Below, in pieces: positions 53,094 through 61,597 of a stretch of 64,000 bases of DNA; position 1 is the stretch's first letter, and the number at the start of each line of letters is the position of its first letter. A program made the position numbers and the translations under genes. Source of the stretch: CBDUEF01 sp018063485 (lineage in GTDB: Bacteria; Pseudomonadota; Alphaproteobacteria; Rhodobacterales; Rhodobacteraceae). The stretch covers positions 1-64,000 of the forward strand of contig JBAOID010000011.1 in assembly GCA_037045435.1 (NCBI GenBank), written 5' to 3'. Below the pieces are notes generated by a model, which did not search any database, had not been told where the DNA came from, and was given only the letters and a program-made list of their open reading frames with translations.

Positions 53094-54016
53094 CTACCAG
53101 TCAAACGCCGATGTTACCTGTCGCCGCCCCAAAGTCATGGCGTCAGCAACCAGAACCATGGGCGAAAGATCCACATCGCTTTTCCCGCCGCGAACCAGTT
53201 CGGCCATTCTGGCGTAAAGCGCGGGGTATTCTCCCAAGATGCTGTTGGTGCCGACTACTTCGATCCCGTCGATCTCCAGGCGGTTGCCACCCATGCGCAG
53301 CGCGAGCTTGCCTTGATCGGTTGCAACCTCGATATCCCAGGTCTGCGGCCCCTCTTGTCGCCAATCAAACTCGGCCGTCACGGCATTGGAAAAACGGATA
53401 TTGGCGGCAATGGGGGTTTGCCGGTTGGCTGGAAAGATCAGATCGGCCGCGGTGACACGCACAGGATCGGGCAGGATTTCGGTCAGGATCGAAAGCGCAT
53501 TGATGCCCGGATCGAATACCCCCATGCCACCCGGCTCAAACACCCAATCCTGGCCCGGATGCCATTTCCTCACGTCTTCGCGCCATCTGATATGCGCCCG
53601 TTGCACCTGTTTGTCCGCCAACCACGCCTTTGCCAGAGCAACGGCCTGCGCCATCCGGCTGTGCCATGTGGCGAAAAGACGTGACCCCGGCGATCTGTGC
53701 GGCAGACTGCAAGACATGAACCTCGGCCAAGCGTCGCGCCGGGGGGCTTTTCCAGCATCACATGCCGTCCCGCCTGCAGCGCGGCCACAGCATAGTCAAA
53801 CCGCGGCATCGGCGGCAGGCAAAGTGAAACCACCGCAATTTCGGGCCGTGCCGCCAACATTGCGCCGAAATCAGTAAAGCTCTCGATGCCCCCGACGGCG
53901 CCCTGAGCGGGAAACCGTGGCGGCCAAGCTCCCAGTCTGCTGAGGCGGCAATGGCGGGAACGTGCTGATCTCAGCGCGATTTTACCGATGCCGACAAGAG
54001 CGATCTTGATCGGCAT
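53094..54016 (-). CDS. Gfo/Idh/MocA oxidoreductase, D-galactose/L-arabinose 1-dehydrogenase type (multiple frameshifts)
   Basis: The reading MPIKIALVGIGKIA (NAD motif), HVPAIAASADWEL, GGIESFTDFGAMLAARPEIA, GRHVMLEKPPGATL (the catalytic EKPPG), AEVHVLQSAAQIAGVT, then LFATWHSRMAQAVALAKAWL and FEPGGMGVFDPGINALSILT is a sugar 1-dehydrogenase of the galactose/arabinose oxidative pathway. The pieces lie in three frames: about four single-base shifts occur within 53900-53985 and two near 53680-53740. The 3' half (53094-53670) is open. The start ATG overlaps the dehydratase stop (TGATG). Confidence 0.8.
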
Positions 54017-55763
54017 CAATGTGATATCCCGACCAACCGGCGCTCCCCGGCCACCCTTGAGGAAATCAAGATCGGCCCCGGTATCCGCACCCTCCACATG
54101 GGCTTGGTGCAGCCACGCATAACCGCGATTGGGCCTGCACATGCGAAGGCTTCCATTTGGCGAGGCGTGCAGCCATTTCCTGCATCGGAAATATCCAGAT
54201 GCAGGCGGCGGTTCGGCACGTCAAGCTCGATGAAATCGCCGTTCTGCACGATTGCCAGAGGCCCACCCGCCGCAGCCTCGGGCGAGGTATGCAGGCAAAC
54301 GGTGCCATAAGCAGTGCCTGACATCCGTGCATCTGAAATGCGCACCATATCGGTAATGCCTTTGCGCAGAACCTTGGGCGGCAGGCCCATGTTGCCAACC
54401 TCGGCCATGCCGGGATAGCCCTTGGGGCCACAGTTTTTCAACACCATCACGCAGGTTTCATCAATATCGAGGGCCTCATCGTCGATCTTGGCCTTGTAGT
54501 CGTCGATGTCCTCAAACACCACGGCGCGGCCCCGATGGACCATAAGAGCAGGAGTGGCGGCCGAGGGTTTCAGCACCGCACCTTTCGGGGCAAGATTGCC
54601 CTTCAGCACCACCACGCCGCCCGATTTCGCCAGCGCCTTTTCGGTCGGGCAGAATCACATCGGGATTGTGGTTCACCACATCCTTGACCTGCTCCCACAT
54701 TGATTTGCCCGAAACCGTCAGCGCGTCCTTGTGCAGCAGCCCGGCCTCGCCCAGCCGCTGAATGACCACAGGCAGGCCGCCAGCATAAAAGAATTCCTCC
54801 ATCAGATACTTGCCCGAGGGCATCAGGTTCACGATCGTAGGCACGTCGCGCCCGCAACGATCCCAATCTTCAAGCGTCAGATCAATACCCAGACGCCCGG
54901 CGATGGCCAACAGATGGATCACGGCATTGGTTGAGCCACCAATCGCCGCATTGGTGCGGATCGCGTTTTCAAAGGCGGGTTTTGTCATCACATCCGACGG
55001 TTTCAGATCATCCTTGACCATCTGCACGATACGACGACCGGTCATTTGCGCCATAACCCTGCGGCGGCTGTCTACGGCAGGGATAGCCGCATTTCCTGAC
55101 AGTGCCATCCCCAGGGCCTCGGCCATGCTGGCCATGGTGCTTGCGGTGCCCATGGTATTGCACGAACCGGGGCTGCGCGACATGCTGGTTTCTGCTTCGG
55201 CGAATTCTTCCTGAGTCATGGTTCCGGCCTTCACCGCCTCGGAGAACTTCCAGATATGGGTGCCGGATCCAACCCGTTCGTTCTTGTAATAACCGTTGAG
55301 CATCGGGCCACCCGTCACCACGATCGAAGGCAGGTCGGTAGACGCGGCGGCCATCAGCAGGCTGGGCGTGGTTTTGTCACAGCCTACCATCAGCACACAG
55401 CCGTCCATCGGCTGCCCGCGTATCGCCTCCTCCACCGCCATCGCAGCGAGGTTTCGAAACATCATGGCGGTGGGCCGGAACGCCGATTCGCTGGCACTGA
55501 ACACCGGCACTTCGACAGGAAAACCACCCGCCTCATAGATTCCGTTTTTTACGCGCTGGGCCAGATCATTCAGATGGGCGTTGCAAGGCGTAAGTTCCGA
55601 CCAGGTGTTCAGAATGCCGATCACCGGGTCGGCCATCGAACAGATCGTGCGGAAAACCCTGATTCTTCATCCATCCGCGGTGATAAATCTGATCACGGCC
55701 GTTGCCGCCGAACCATTCCTGAGAGCGAAGTCTGCGGGGCCAGGCTGCGGGTTTGAAGGTCAT
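54016..55763 (-). CDS. IlvD/Edd-family sugar acid dehydratase (multiple frameshifts)
   Basis: The protein is close to L-arabonate/D-galactonate-type dehydratases, Fe-S enzymes that convert sugar acids to 2-keto-3-deoxy acids. The start is MTFKPAAWPRRLRSQEWFGG, then WMKNQGFPHDLFDGRP, VIGILNTWSELTPCNAHLND, LMVGCDKTTPSLLMAAAS (cluster Cys), SMSRSPGSCNTMGTASTMAS (cluster Cys) and ARMSGTAYGTVCLHTSPEAA (catalytic Ser). Single-base shifts near 55635, 54645, 54165, 54125 and 54025 break the frame; each is repaired by dropping one base. Corrected length is about 580. The next gene encodes the preceding pathway step. Confidence 0.87.
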
Positions 55764-55862
55764 GGCATCCTCGGGGGTTGGGAGATGATGTGTTGCTGGA
55801 CTCTTGCAAGGATCACTCATTACTGTCAAATATCGAAAATCAGCCGAAGCATGACAAAACCG

Positions 55863-55879
55863 ATATGAGTAACTCATAT
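55863..55879. promoter_or_regulatory. palindrome over the LysR start codon
   Basis: Perfect 8-base arms ATATGAGT (55863-55870) and ACTCATAT (55872-55879) around one base. The start codon of the LysR gene lies in the left arm, so a bound protein or an RNA hairpin could limit its own expression. It may be chance, since it codes MSNSY. Confidence 0.4.
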
Positions 55880-56809
55880 GACTTGGAGTTCGTGGGTCTG
55901 AAACTGATCCATTTGCGCCTGATTGCTGCACTCAAACAGTCGGGGCAACTTGGGCTTGCGGCGGCGCATCTGGGGCTGGCGCAACCGGCGGCCACACGTT
56001 TGCTGGGCGAAATCGAGCGCGTAATCGGTTTTCAGGTGCGGGAACGTCTTGGGCGAGGCTTGCGTTTGACCGAGGCAGGCGAGGCCTTGGCGCGTCGGGC
56101 CGAGCGGGTGTTGCACGAATTGCGCGATGCGGCGCGTGAGATCAGTGAATTGGGCGACGGGGCGCGGGGTCACGTCAGGATCGGATCTGTTACCGGCCCG
56201 GCATTAACCCATGTTCTGCCTGCGATTCGCCAACTGCGCCGGGATCAATCGCGCATTTCTGTCGAGGTGGTTGTTTCCTCATCCGACGATCTTTGCCGAC
56301 AGCTCATGGATGGCCGTCTGGATTTCATTATCGGACGGGTGAATGATCCAAGATTGCAGGCGTTGTTGGATTTTCAGCCTATCGGAGTAGAGCCCCTGGC
56401 CCTTCTGGCGCGCAACAAACATCCCCTCAAAGACATGCCAGCCCCGAAACTGGCGGATGCATTGGCCTATGACTGGATCTTGCCCGAGAATGACAAATTG
56501 TTGACCCGAACGGTGTTGGGGCATTTGACAAAATTGGGATTCCCCGAGCCGAGGCGGCAGGTTTCAACCTCGTCTTTCCTGTTCACCCTGGCCGTTTTGA
56601 AAGAGACCGACGCGATTGCGCCCCTTGCCCTATCCGTTGCGCAAAGCTTCTCGGACGAGGGCGTTACCCCGTTGGAGGTTGGTTTTACGCTGTCGGTGGA
56701 AAGCTATGGGCTGATCCATCGCCGAGGTTCCGCGCTGACACCATCCGCCAAGAGGGTGACAGAACTGGTGAATGCGGCTGCCCTGGAAAATCCATTGGTG
56801 ACAAAATGA
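55865..56809 (+). CDS. LysR-family regulator, GbpR-like
   Basis: The 314-residue product has an N-terminal helix-turn-helix (HLRLIAALKQSGQLGLAAAH, LGLAQPAATRLLGEIERVIG) and a periplasmic-binding-like effector domain (GHVRIGSVTGPALTHVLPAI, DFIIGRVNDPRLQALLDFQP). Divergent LysR regulators of the GbpR type control arabinose/galactose uptake and oxidation genes in alphaproteobacteria; the same layout here supports that role. The ATG at 55865 is chosen over an upstream ATG at 55778, which lies in the promoter of the dehydratase gene. Confidence 0.88.
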   Translation: MSNSYDLEFVGLKLIHLRLIAALKQSGQLGLAAAHLGLAQPAATRLLGEIERVIGFQVRERLGRGLRLTEAGEALARRAERVLHELRDAAREISELGDGARGHVRIGSVTGPALTHVLPAIRQLRRDQSRISVEVVVSSSDDLCRQLMDGRLDFIIGRVNDPRLQALLDFQPIGVEPLALLARNKHPLKDMPAPKLADALAYDWILPENDKLLTRTVLGHLTKLGFPEPRRQVSTSSFLFTLAVLKETDAIAPLALSVAQSFSDEGVTPLEVGFTLSVESYGLIHRRGSALTPSAKRVTELVNAAALENPLVTK

Positions 56810-56814
56810 CAAAA

Positions 56815-56836
56815 GACGGCAGATTGCTCTGCCGTC
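56815..56836. terminator. terminator hairpin after the LysR gene
   Basis: Perfect 9-base arms GACGGCAGA (56815-56823) and TCTGCCGTC (56828-56836) with loop TTGC. It sits between two convergent genes and on the minus strand is followed by TTTTGTC, so it may serve both. Confidence 0.75.
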
Positions 56837-56865
56837 CTGTCAAATCTGATCAATTGATCAGATAA

Positions 56866-57066
56866 TTATTCTACCGAAGTGCCGTTGTTCGACGACACAG
56901 CTGCAGCAACCAAGAGCAGGAGCAACAGCGGAACAATGACGCCGCCAGCCGACGACGAAGTCGCAGCTTTGACGACTGCCGGCTCCATAACGGGCTCAGC
57001 CATACCGCCAGCGAAAGCCGACGAACCGATAACAGCCATAACAGCTGCGAGTGCAAGTTTCTTCAT
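56866..57066 (-). CDS. small exported/membrane protein of unknown function
   Basis: The 66-residue product has a signal peptide (KKLALAAVMAVIGSSAFAGG, cleavage after AFA) and a second hydrophobic stretch (GGVIVPLLLLLLVAAAVSS) before the polar end NNGTSVE. GGAGGT stands before the ATG on the minus strand, so translation is well supported. Short proteins of this build are widespread in Rhodobacteraceae and not characterised. Single-gene unit, bounded by the hairpin downstream. Confidence 0.78.
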   Translation of the reverse strand: MKKLALAAVMAVIGSSAFAGGMAEPVMEPAVVKAATSSSAGGVIVPLLLLLLVAAAVSSNNGTSVE

Positions 57067-57215
57067 AGTAACCTCCAGTTATTGCATAGCGCCTAATTTC
57101 GCAGAGGCGGCGGTATGCACCCAAGACTAAATCCTCGTATTTCACCTCTAATCACCTTGCAACTCGCTTTGCAATCAGCAGTTTGCGCGAAACCAAGGCG
57201 AACCGATGGATGTCG

Positions 57216-57806
57216 TCAAATTAGCAACACTTGAGTGCCCACTTTGGCAAAGCCGAACAGCTCCAGGATATGTTCATTATAAAGCCCGATACAGCCGTCG
57301 GACGATTGCCGCCCGATCTTGCGGGTATCATGGGTGCCGTGGATTTTATAGGCCTGCCAGCCAAGATAGAGCGCGCGAATCCCAAGAGGGTTCTTCGGGT
57401 CACCGCCGGGCACGATCTCTGGCCAGTCGGGGAAACGCTCACGCATCGAGGCTGTGGGACGCCATGGCGGATTGACCACCTTTTGGATCACCTCGGTGCG
57501 GCCGCGACGGGTCAAGTCTTCTGAAATCGGCACTGATGTTGGATATAGCCGATAGACGCTTTGATCTTCCGACCAGAAATGCAGAGCGCGGGAGGTGATA
57601 TCACACAAGATTGCGCCGTTTCGGGTATTTTCGAAATGATCCTGCCAATCCAGCATTCGGAAACTGGAGAAGTTGTTCTTCGGTGCTGGCTTTTCCGCCA
57701 CCAGACCATCAATTTCTTGTGCCGCAACCAGTGACGGGGCGAGGCCGGCAACCATCAATGCTGGAGCAGCAAGCAACAGATTGCGGCGCGACAAGGTGGG
57801 TTCCAT
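57216..57806 (-). CDS. L,D-transpeptidase (YkuD) family protein with Tat-like signal
   Basis: The 196-residue product has a twin-arginine-like signal (SRRNLLLAAPALMVAGLAPS) and a YkuD domain whose active site reads KIHGTHDTRKIGRQSSDGCI, with His and the catalytic Cys in SSDGCIGLYNEH. YkuD enzymes make 3-3 cross-links in peptidoglycan or attach proteins to it, and act in the periplasm. The start at 57806 is chosen because GGAGAAG precedes it. Family and fold are clear; the exact reaction is not. Confidence 0.92.
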   Translation of the reverse strand: MEPTLSRRNLLLAAPALMVAGLAPSLVAAQEIDGLVAEKPAPKNNFSSFRMLDWQDHFENTRNGAILCDITSRALHFWSEDQSVYRLYPTSVPISEDLTRRGRTEVIQKVVNPPWRPTASMRERFPDWPEIVPGGDPKNPLGIRALYLGWQAYKIHGTHDTRKIGRQSSDGCIGLYNEHILELFGFAKVGTQVLLI

Positions 57807-58150
57807 ATTCTTCTCCATTCACTACGTCAGTTCCGTATCGAGTACCAATCATCTGGACCGAAGCCCAATCAAAGCGGTGTTACTGCACCTGCTCAAAACG
57901 GGTTTGCCAGGGAGCCTTTACAGGTCTTGTCAGGTAGCGAGAGCTTTGCCAATTTTCAGTGCCGACCTGACGTCGGTCTTTTCAGGCCGCCGGATAGCAT
58001 GGAACTGTGTTTTCCGCCAGTCTTGATAAGTTTTCTCGGCGCAGTTGCGCAGAGTTTACCAGAATTTACCGAGTTGGATTTGAACTTGGTGAGCATTTCG
58101 TTATGACAGGCCTACGCAGACGGTTGCGGTGAGGTTGGGTGGGAAGACTG
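57807..58150. other. intergenic region between divergent envelope genes
   Basis: A 344-base non-coding stretch between the YkuD gene (minus) and the CAP-domain gene (plus). It must hold both promoters. A short hairpin CCGAC-CTGAC-GTCGG followed by TCTTTTC lies at about 57962-57983. No further gene was seen. Confidence 0.5.
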
Positions 58151-58654
58151 ATGGATAGACGGACAGTTCTGGCAACGGGCGGCGCATCGCTGCTTTTGGC
58201 GGCATGCGTGTCGGGCGGCACAACCGGAGCGGTTCAGGGCCCGAAAGTCTATAAGATCACGCCAAAACTGGCGCAAGAGATCCCGTTCCGGTTGCTGGAT
58301 TCGGTGAACTCATTGCGGGCAGCCAAGGGCGCTCAGCCGCTGACGTTCAATGCTGCGCTGAATGCGGCGTGTTTGACCCATTCGCGCGATATGTCGGTTC
58401 AGAACCGCCCCTGGCATTTTGGATCGGACGGATCTTCACCCTTGGTGCGGGTGCAGCGCGTGAACTATCAGGGTAAACTTCTTGGCGAGTTGATCTCGGA
58501 GACCTACCAGACCGAATTGGAAACGCTGTCTGCCTGGATGGCCGAAGCCAGCACGCGCGATGTCTTGCTGGATGCGCGTGCAAATCAGTTGGGATTCGCC
58601 TGGTTTCAGGAGCCGTCCGGCAAGATTTGGTGGACCCTGCTCACGGGCGGCTGA
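58151..58654 (+). CDS. CAP/SCP-domain lipoprotein
   Basis: The 167-residue product has a lipoprotein signal (MDRRTVLATGGASLLLAACV, Cys in LLAAC) and a CAP (cysteine-rich secretory/YkwD-like) domain: LLDSVNSLRAAKGAQPLTFN, AALNAACLTHSRDMSVQNRP with the conserved His, and QLGFAWFQEPSGKIWWTLLT. Bacterial CAP proteins are often exported and of unknown activity. The start at 58151 places the signal at the N-terminus; an in-frame GTG/ATG upstream (58139) adds only four residues. Confidence 0.88.
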   Translation: MDRRTVLATGGASLLLAACVSGGTTGAVQGPKVYKITPKLAQEIPFRLLDSVNSLRAAKGAQPLTFNAALNAACLTHSRDMSVQNRPWHFGSDGSSPLVRVQRVNYQGKLLGELISETYQTELETLSAWMAEASTRDVLLDARANQLGFAWFQEPSGKIWWTLLTGG

Positions 58655-58702
58655 AAGCTCCGTCCGGTTTGAAAGTGCGAGAAAGGGCGATCCGCCTTTT
58701 CT

Positions 58703-59194
58703 TCAGGGCAAGATGTAGATCGGCGTTCCTGGTGTGACCATTGCGTAGACGTCTTCAATCTGCCGATCGGTCACAGCGATGCAACCAGCCGTCCAGTCCT
58801 TGCGCCCGACTTTCTTCTTTGGCCCGCCATAAATCATGATGTCTCCACCGGGCTGCTTGCCATTTGCCTTTGCAAAAGCGCGGTCATCGTCATTCGGATA
58901 GCTTACTCCCAATGACAGGTGATAGGTCGAGGTCGGGTTTCGATGGCTGATGAAATAGGTGCCCTCCGGCGTTTTGCCGTCACCTTCGAACTGTTTGTGA
59001 CCAACCGGCACACCGCCCAAGGCAATCTTGTAGGTTTTCAAAACCTTGCCTTCGTGCAGCAGGTACATTTTACGATCCGCCTTATGCACCTGGATCGACG
59101 TGACCTTGGGTCCGTTATAGTTGCGAAATTTGGATGAACAGGCCGCAAGACTCAGCCCAAGCAAGAGAATTATCACAAGTTTCAGAACACGCAT
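58703..59194 (-). CDS. L,D-transpeptidase (YkuD) family lipoprotein
   Basis: A 163-residue product with lipobox LGLSLAACSSK. The YkuD domain reads SIQVHKADRKMYLLHEGKVL, KTPEGTYFISHRNP and MIYGGPKKKVGRKDWTAGCI, the last holding the catalytic Cys; the His common in this motif is replaced by Tyr-Gly-Gly (IYGGP). The start at 59194 is chosen because the signal begins there. It converges with the CAP gene. Probably active in peptidoglycan remodelling, though the changed motif leaves doubt. Confidence 0.88.
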   Translation of the reverse strand: MRVLKLVIILLLGLSLAACSSKFRNYNGPKVTSIQVHKADRKMYLLHEGKVLKTYKIALGGVPVGHKQFEGDGKTPEGTYFISHRNPTSTYHLSLGVSYPNDDDRAFAKANGKQPGGDIMIYGGPKKKVGRKDWTAGCIAVTDRQIEDVYAMVTPGTPIYILP

Positions 59195-59609
59195 CTGCTC
59201 AACCTCGTAGCCTTTTTTGCAGCGCATAGCCCAAAATTGCCACCCTGCCTAGGGTCAACGCCCCCACACCGCTGTCACGATGACGACAGAATTCGAGAGT
59301 AAACAGATTTAGTCCTGTAGTTTCAATTCGATAGCGCCCCATGCTGCCGGCTGCATCGCATCTGATCTTGCTTGCGTGGCATGACTCTACACAGCAAACT
59401 CATATCGAAGCCGCGCTGGATAGGTGGCGATCTTGAGGTTGCGCCATGCCCCGGCTTTAATCTAGCCCGTTTTGGACAACCCCCCTCGCGTCTGGATTTC
59501 TCGGCTGGAATGGGAGTATTGCTCTTGCTGACTCACGCACACCAGAGCCAGCAAGAGCAGCAAATCCACAAGCCGCCAAGGATCTCTCAGGAATTGACCA
59601 GATCAACGC
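59195..59609. other. intergenic region between the YkuD gene and luxI
   Basis: About 415 bases without a convincing gene. It contains a stem of 10-base arms GCTCTTGCTG (59521-59530) and CAGCAAGAGC (59549-59558), placed just after the luxI stop on the minus strand and possibly its terminator, though no T-run follows. Nothing else was recognised. Confidence 0.5.
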
Positions 59610-60497
59610 CTAAACAACATTGTTGACTGGCGCTTTGGCCTGCATGGCACCAGTCGGTTGGCCAGTCAGAACCTCGATCAAGGCCAACGCCGCCGCTTGC
59701 TCGCGTGGGGTTTTGGCGCTACGGATCTGATCCTCGCAGTAATCCATGATATCAAGCTGAGTTGGCAAGGCATGTGGTGCTGGCACCGTCGCCAACTCGC
59801 TGACAAGGCGAATCAGTGCCCGTGCCGCATCAACGCGCTTTTGTTTGGCGCGATCCAGCAGTGCCCGAACATCGTCTTCCGCGGCAAACACATCTCCGGT
59901 TATCCCGGCAAAGGCCCGAACCCGATCAATCCGCTCGACCGAACAATCGAGAAGTGCCGCCAAGGCAGAAACCTTGCCCATTGGCTTGGTTGAGCCGATA
60001 TAGTCGTAGGGCGCGTTATCCGACCGCTTGAGAACGCGGTCCATGATTGGGTCGATCACCGTGATAATGTCGGTAATGCCGGACCGGCGCGCAAATTCCA
60101 ATGACCCAACCATCAACTCGCTGGTCGCCCTGGAAATCGCATTCGGGACGGCCGCCTTCATTCAACCGGTGGGTATCTACGCAGTAATCGCGTCGATTCC
60201 GCAGATATTGGCGCTGCGCAAAGGCGGCTCGCCGTCAAGGATGGATTGAAACACATCGGCCAACATGTGCGGCCCGGTGGTTTGCAAGGCGCGCACGCAT
60301 GAGATCACATGGCCCTCATCATCCAGACCGATCACATAAGCGGGGTCCAGAAGATCAAACTGATCAATCTCCATCCCGGCCTCGATCTTGACATCCCATC
60401 CCAGCCGACCGCCAAAAACCCTGGCCCGCAAACGGAACATGTCATCAAGCAGATCACTGAAACGTTCCTTGTTCAGCGCGTCAATTACGATAATCAT
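59610..60497 (-). CDS. luxI: LuxI-family acyl-homoserine lactone synthase (frameshifted)
   Basis: LuxI enzymes make acyl-homoserine lactones from S-adenosylmethionine and acyl-ACP. The N-terminal part MIIVIDALNKERFSDLLDDM, FRLRARVFGGRLGWDV and IDQFDLLDPAYVIGLDDEGH, VISCVRALQTTGPHML contains the conserved Arg, Trp, Asp and Arg residues. At 60161-60190 the frame changes two or three times by single bases (ESTRFCVDTHRL in between), then runs open: ATSELMVGSLEFARRSGITD, VIDPIMDRVLKRSDNAPYDY, PMGKVSALAALLDCSVERID. Corrected length is about 295, long for the family but usual in Rhodobacteraceae. The luxR gene is directly upstream. Confidence 0.9.
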
Positions 60498-60592
60498 GGT
60501 ATATCCCCTATGGTAGCCAACAAATTGAAAATATCTGTTGTGGCAAAGACCGGTATTGGGGGAAACCCTTAGTGGATCGGGGTGCTGCCGAT

Positions 60593-61321
60593 TCAGAGAG
60601 GATGAACAAGACCGAGAGAGATGGCCCGCCCAACTGCTTGCGTTGTGTTCAGGGCAAACAGCTTGTCACGGCTGGATCTCAGATGCACCTCAACAGTTCG
60701 GTGAGAAATGCCCAGGATATCGCCGATGTCCTGATTGGATTTCCCGGCAGCAGCCCATTGCAGGATCTCCTTTTCACGGGTCGAGAGGGTTGGAAACCGC
60801 AGAACCTGTGACAATACATCTGATCGCATGACTGTATCGTGGATGTGGACGGCCACTGACTGAAGGTCGACAAGAATATTCTGAATAAGCTTGTCCCATT
60901 CCGTTACCACGCATTTGCGGGTTACGCTCAACATGCCGATATCGCCATAAGGGCCACGAACGGGAATGGTCAACCCTTGATCCGTGATGCCGAAGTCACT
61001 TGCATCGCGAAACACGGTCTGGAAATTCTTGTCTTGCTCTAGCCGGCGCCAATCAACCGGTGCGATGCTCCGACTGGCGCGGTGAATCGTTGGGTCGATA
61101 TTCTGAAAACTGCGGCGCATGTAGTGCAGCTTCCACTCATCGCTGTAATTGACGTACCCATGCACACTGCCAGCAACCGGATTTGTTCCAGCATAGGCTG
61201 CATGATCCAACTCGAAACGATTGCATATCTGATCAAGGAACGTCGTAAAACGGTCCTGTCCATTGGGCAAGGCGCCCAGATCAATCAAATCCATGGCAAG
61301 ATACTCTGATGCAGAGAACAC
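60593..61321 (-). CDS. luxR: LuxR-family quorum-sensing regulator
   Basis: The 242-residue product has an N-terminal autoinducer-binding domain with YVNYSDEWKLHYMRRSFQNI and DPTIHRA (the conserved Tyr, Trp and Asp-Pro of the lactone pocket) and a C-terminal GerE-type helix-turn-helix (LRFPTLSTREKEILQWAAAG, SNQDIGDILGISHRTVEVHL). An alternative start is Met10 at 61294. It lies 95 bases upstream of luxI on the same strand, so the pair is a typical autoinduction module. No clear lux box was found by eye in the 95-base gap. Confidence 0.92.
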   Translation of the reverse strand: MFSASEYLAMDLIDLGALPNGQDRFTTFLDQICNRFELDHAAYAGTNPVAGSVHGYVNYSDEWKLHYMRRSFQNIDPTIHRASRSIAPVDWRRLEQDKNFQTVFRDASDFGITDQGLTIPVRGPYGDIGMLSVTRKCVVTEWDKLIQNILVDLQSVAVHIHDTVMRSDVLSQVLRFPTLSTREKEILQWAAAGKSNQDIGDILGISHRTVEVHLRSSRDKLFALNTTQAVGRAISLGLVHPL

Positions 61322-61472
61322 ATCCCTGGTTGCGATGAAAAGGCCAACTCAGCGCCCATCTTTCGCATTCAACGGTACACATAGTAAGCGGCATTCTGAA
61401 ATAGGCGGTTTATCCACGCGATGCGGCAAAAAAGCCACGGTCAAAGGCATATTCCTGCGCCCCGAATGGTAT

Positions 61473-61495
61473 CACTGGTAGCCTGAAAACCAGTG
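61473..61495 (-). terminator. hairpin after hemY
   Basis: Arms CACTGGT (61473-61479) and ACCAGTG (61489-61495) with a nine-base loop, about 100 bases downstream of the hemY stop on the minus strand. There is no T-run, so it may be a weak or Rho-assisted terminator. Confidence 0.4.
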
Positions 61496-61597
61496 GACCC
61501 CGAAGGGCGAAGCCGCCGTCAAGGCTCACGCGCCGATGTGAATTTGCTGGTCCGGCAGTGATCGCGGCCTTTGGAAACCGCATTTGCCTTGGCAGCC

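Noticed and set aside
61440..61520. Possible tRNA-like segment (CCTGAAAACCAGTGG region)
   Set aside because: No acceptor stem, no T-loop GTTCRANNC and no CCA-compatible fold; it is better read as a small hairpin after hemY.
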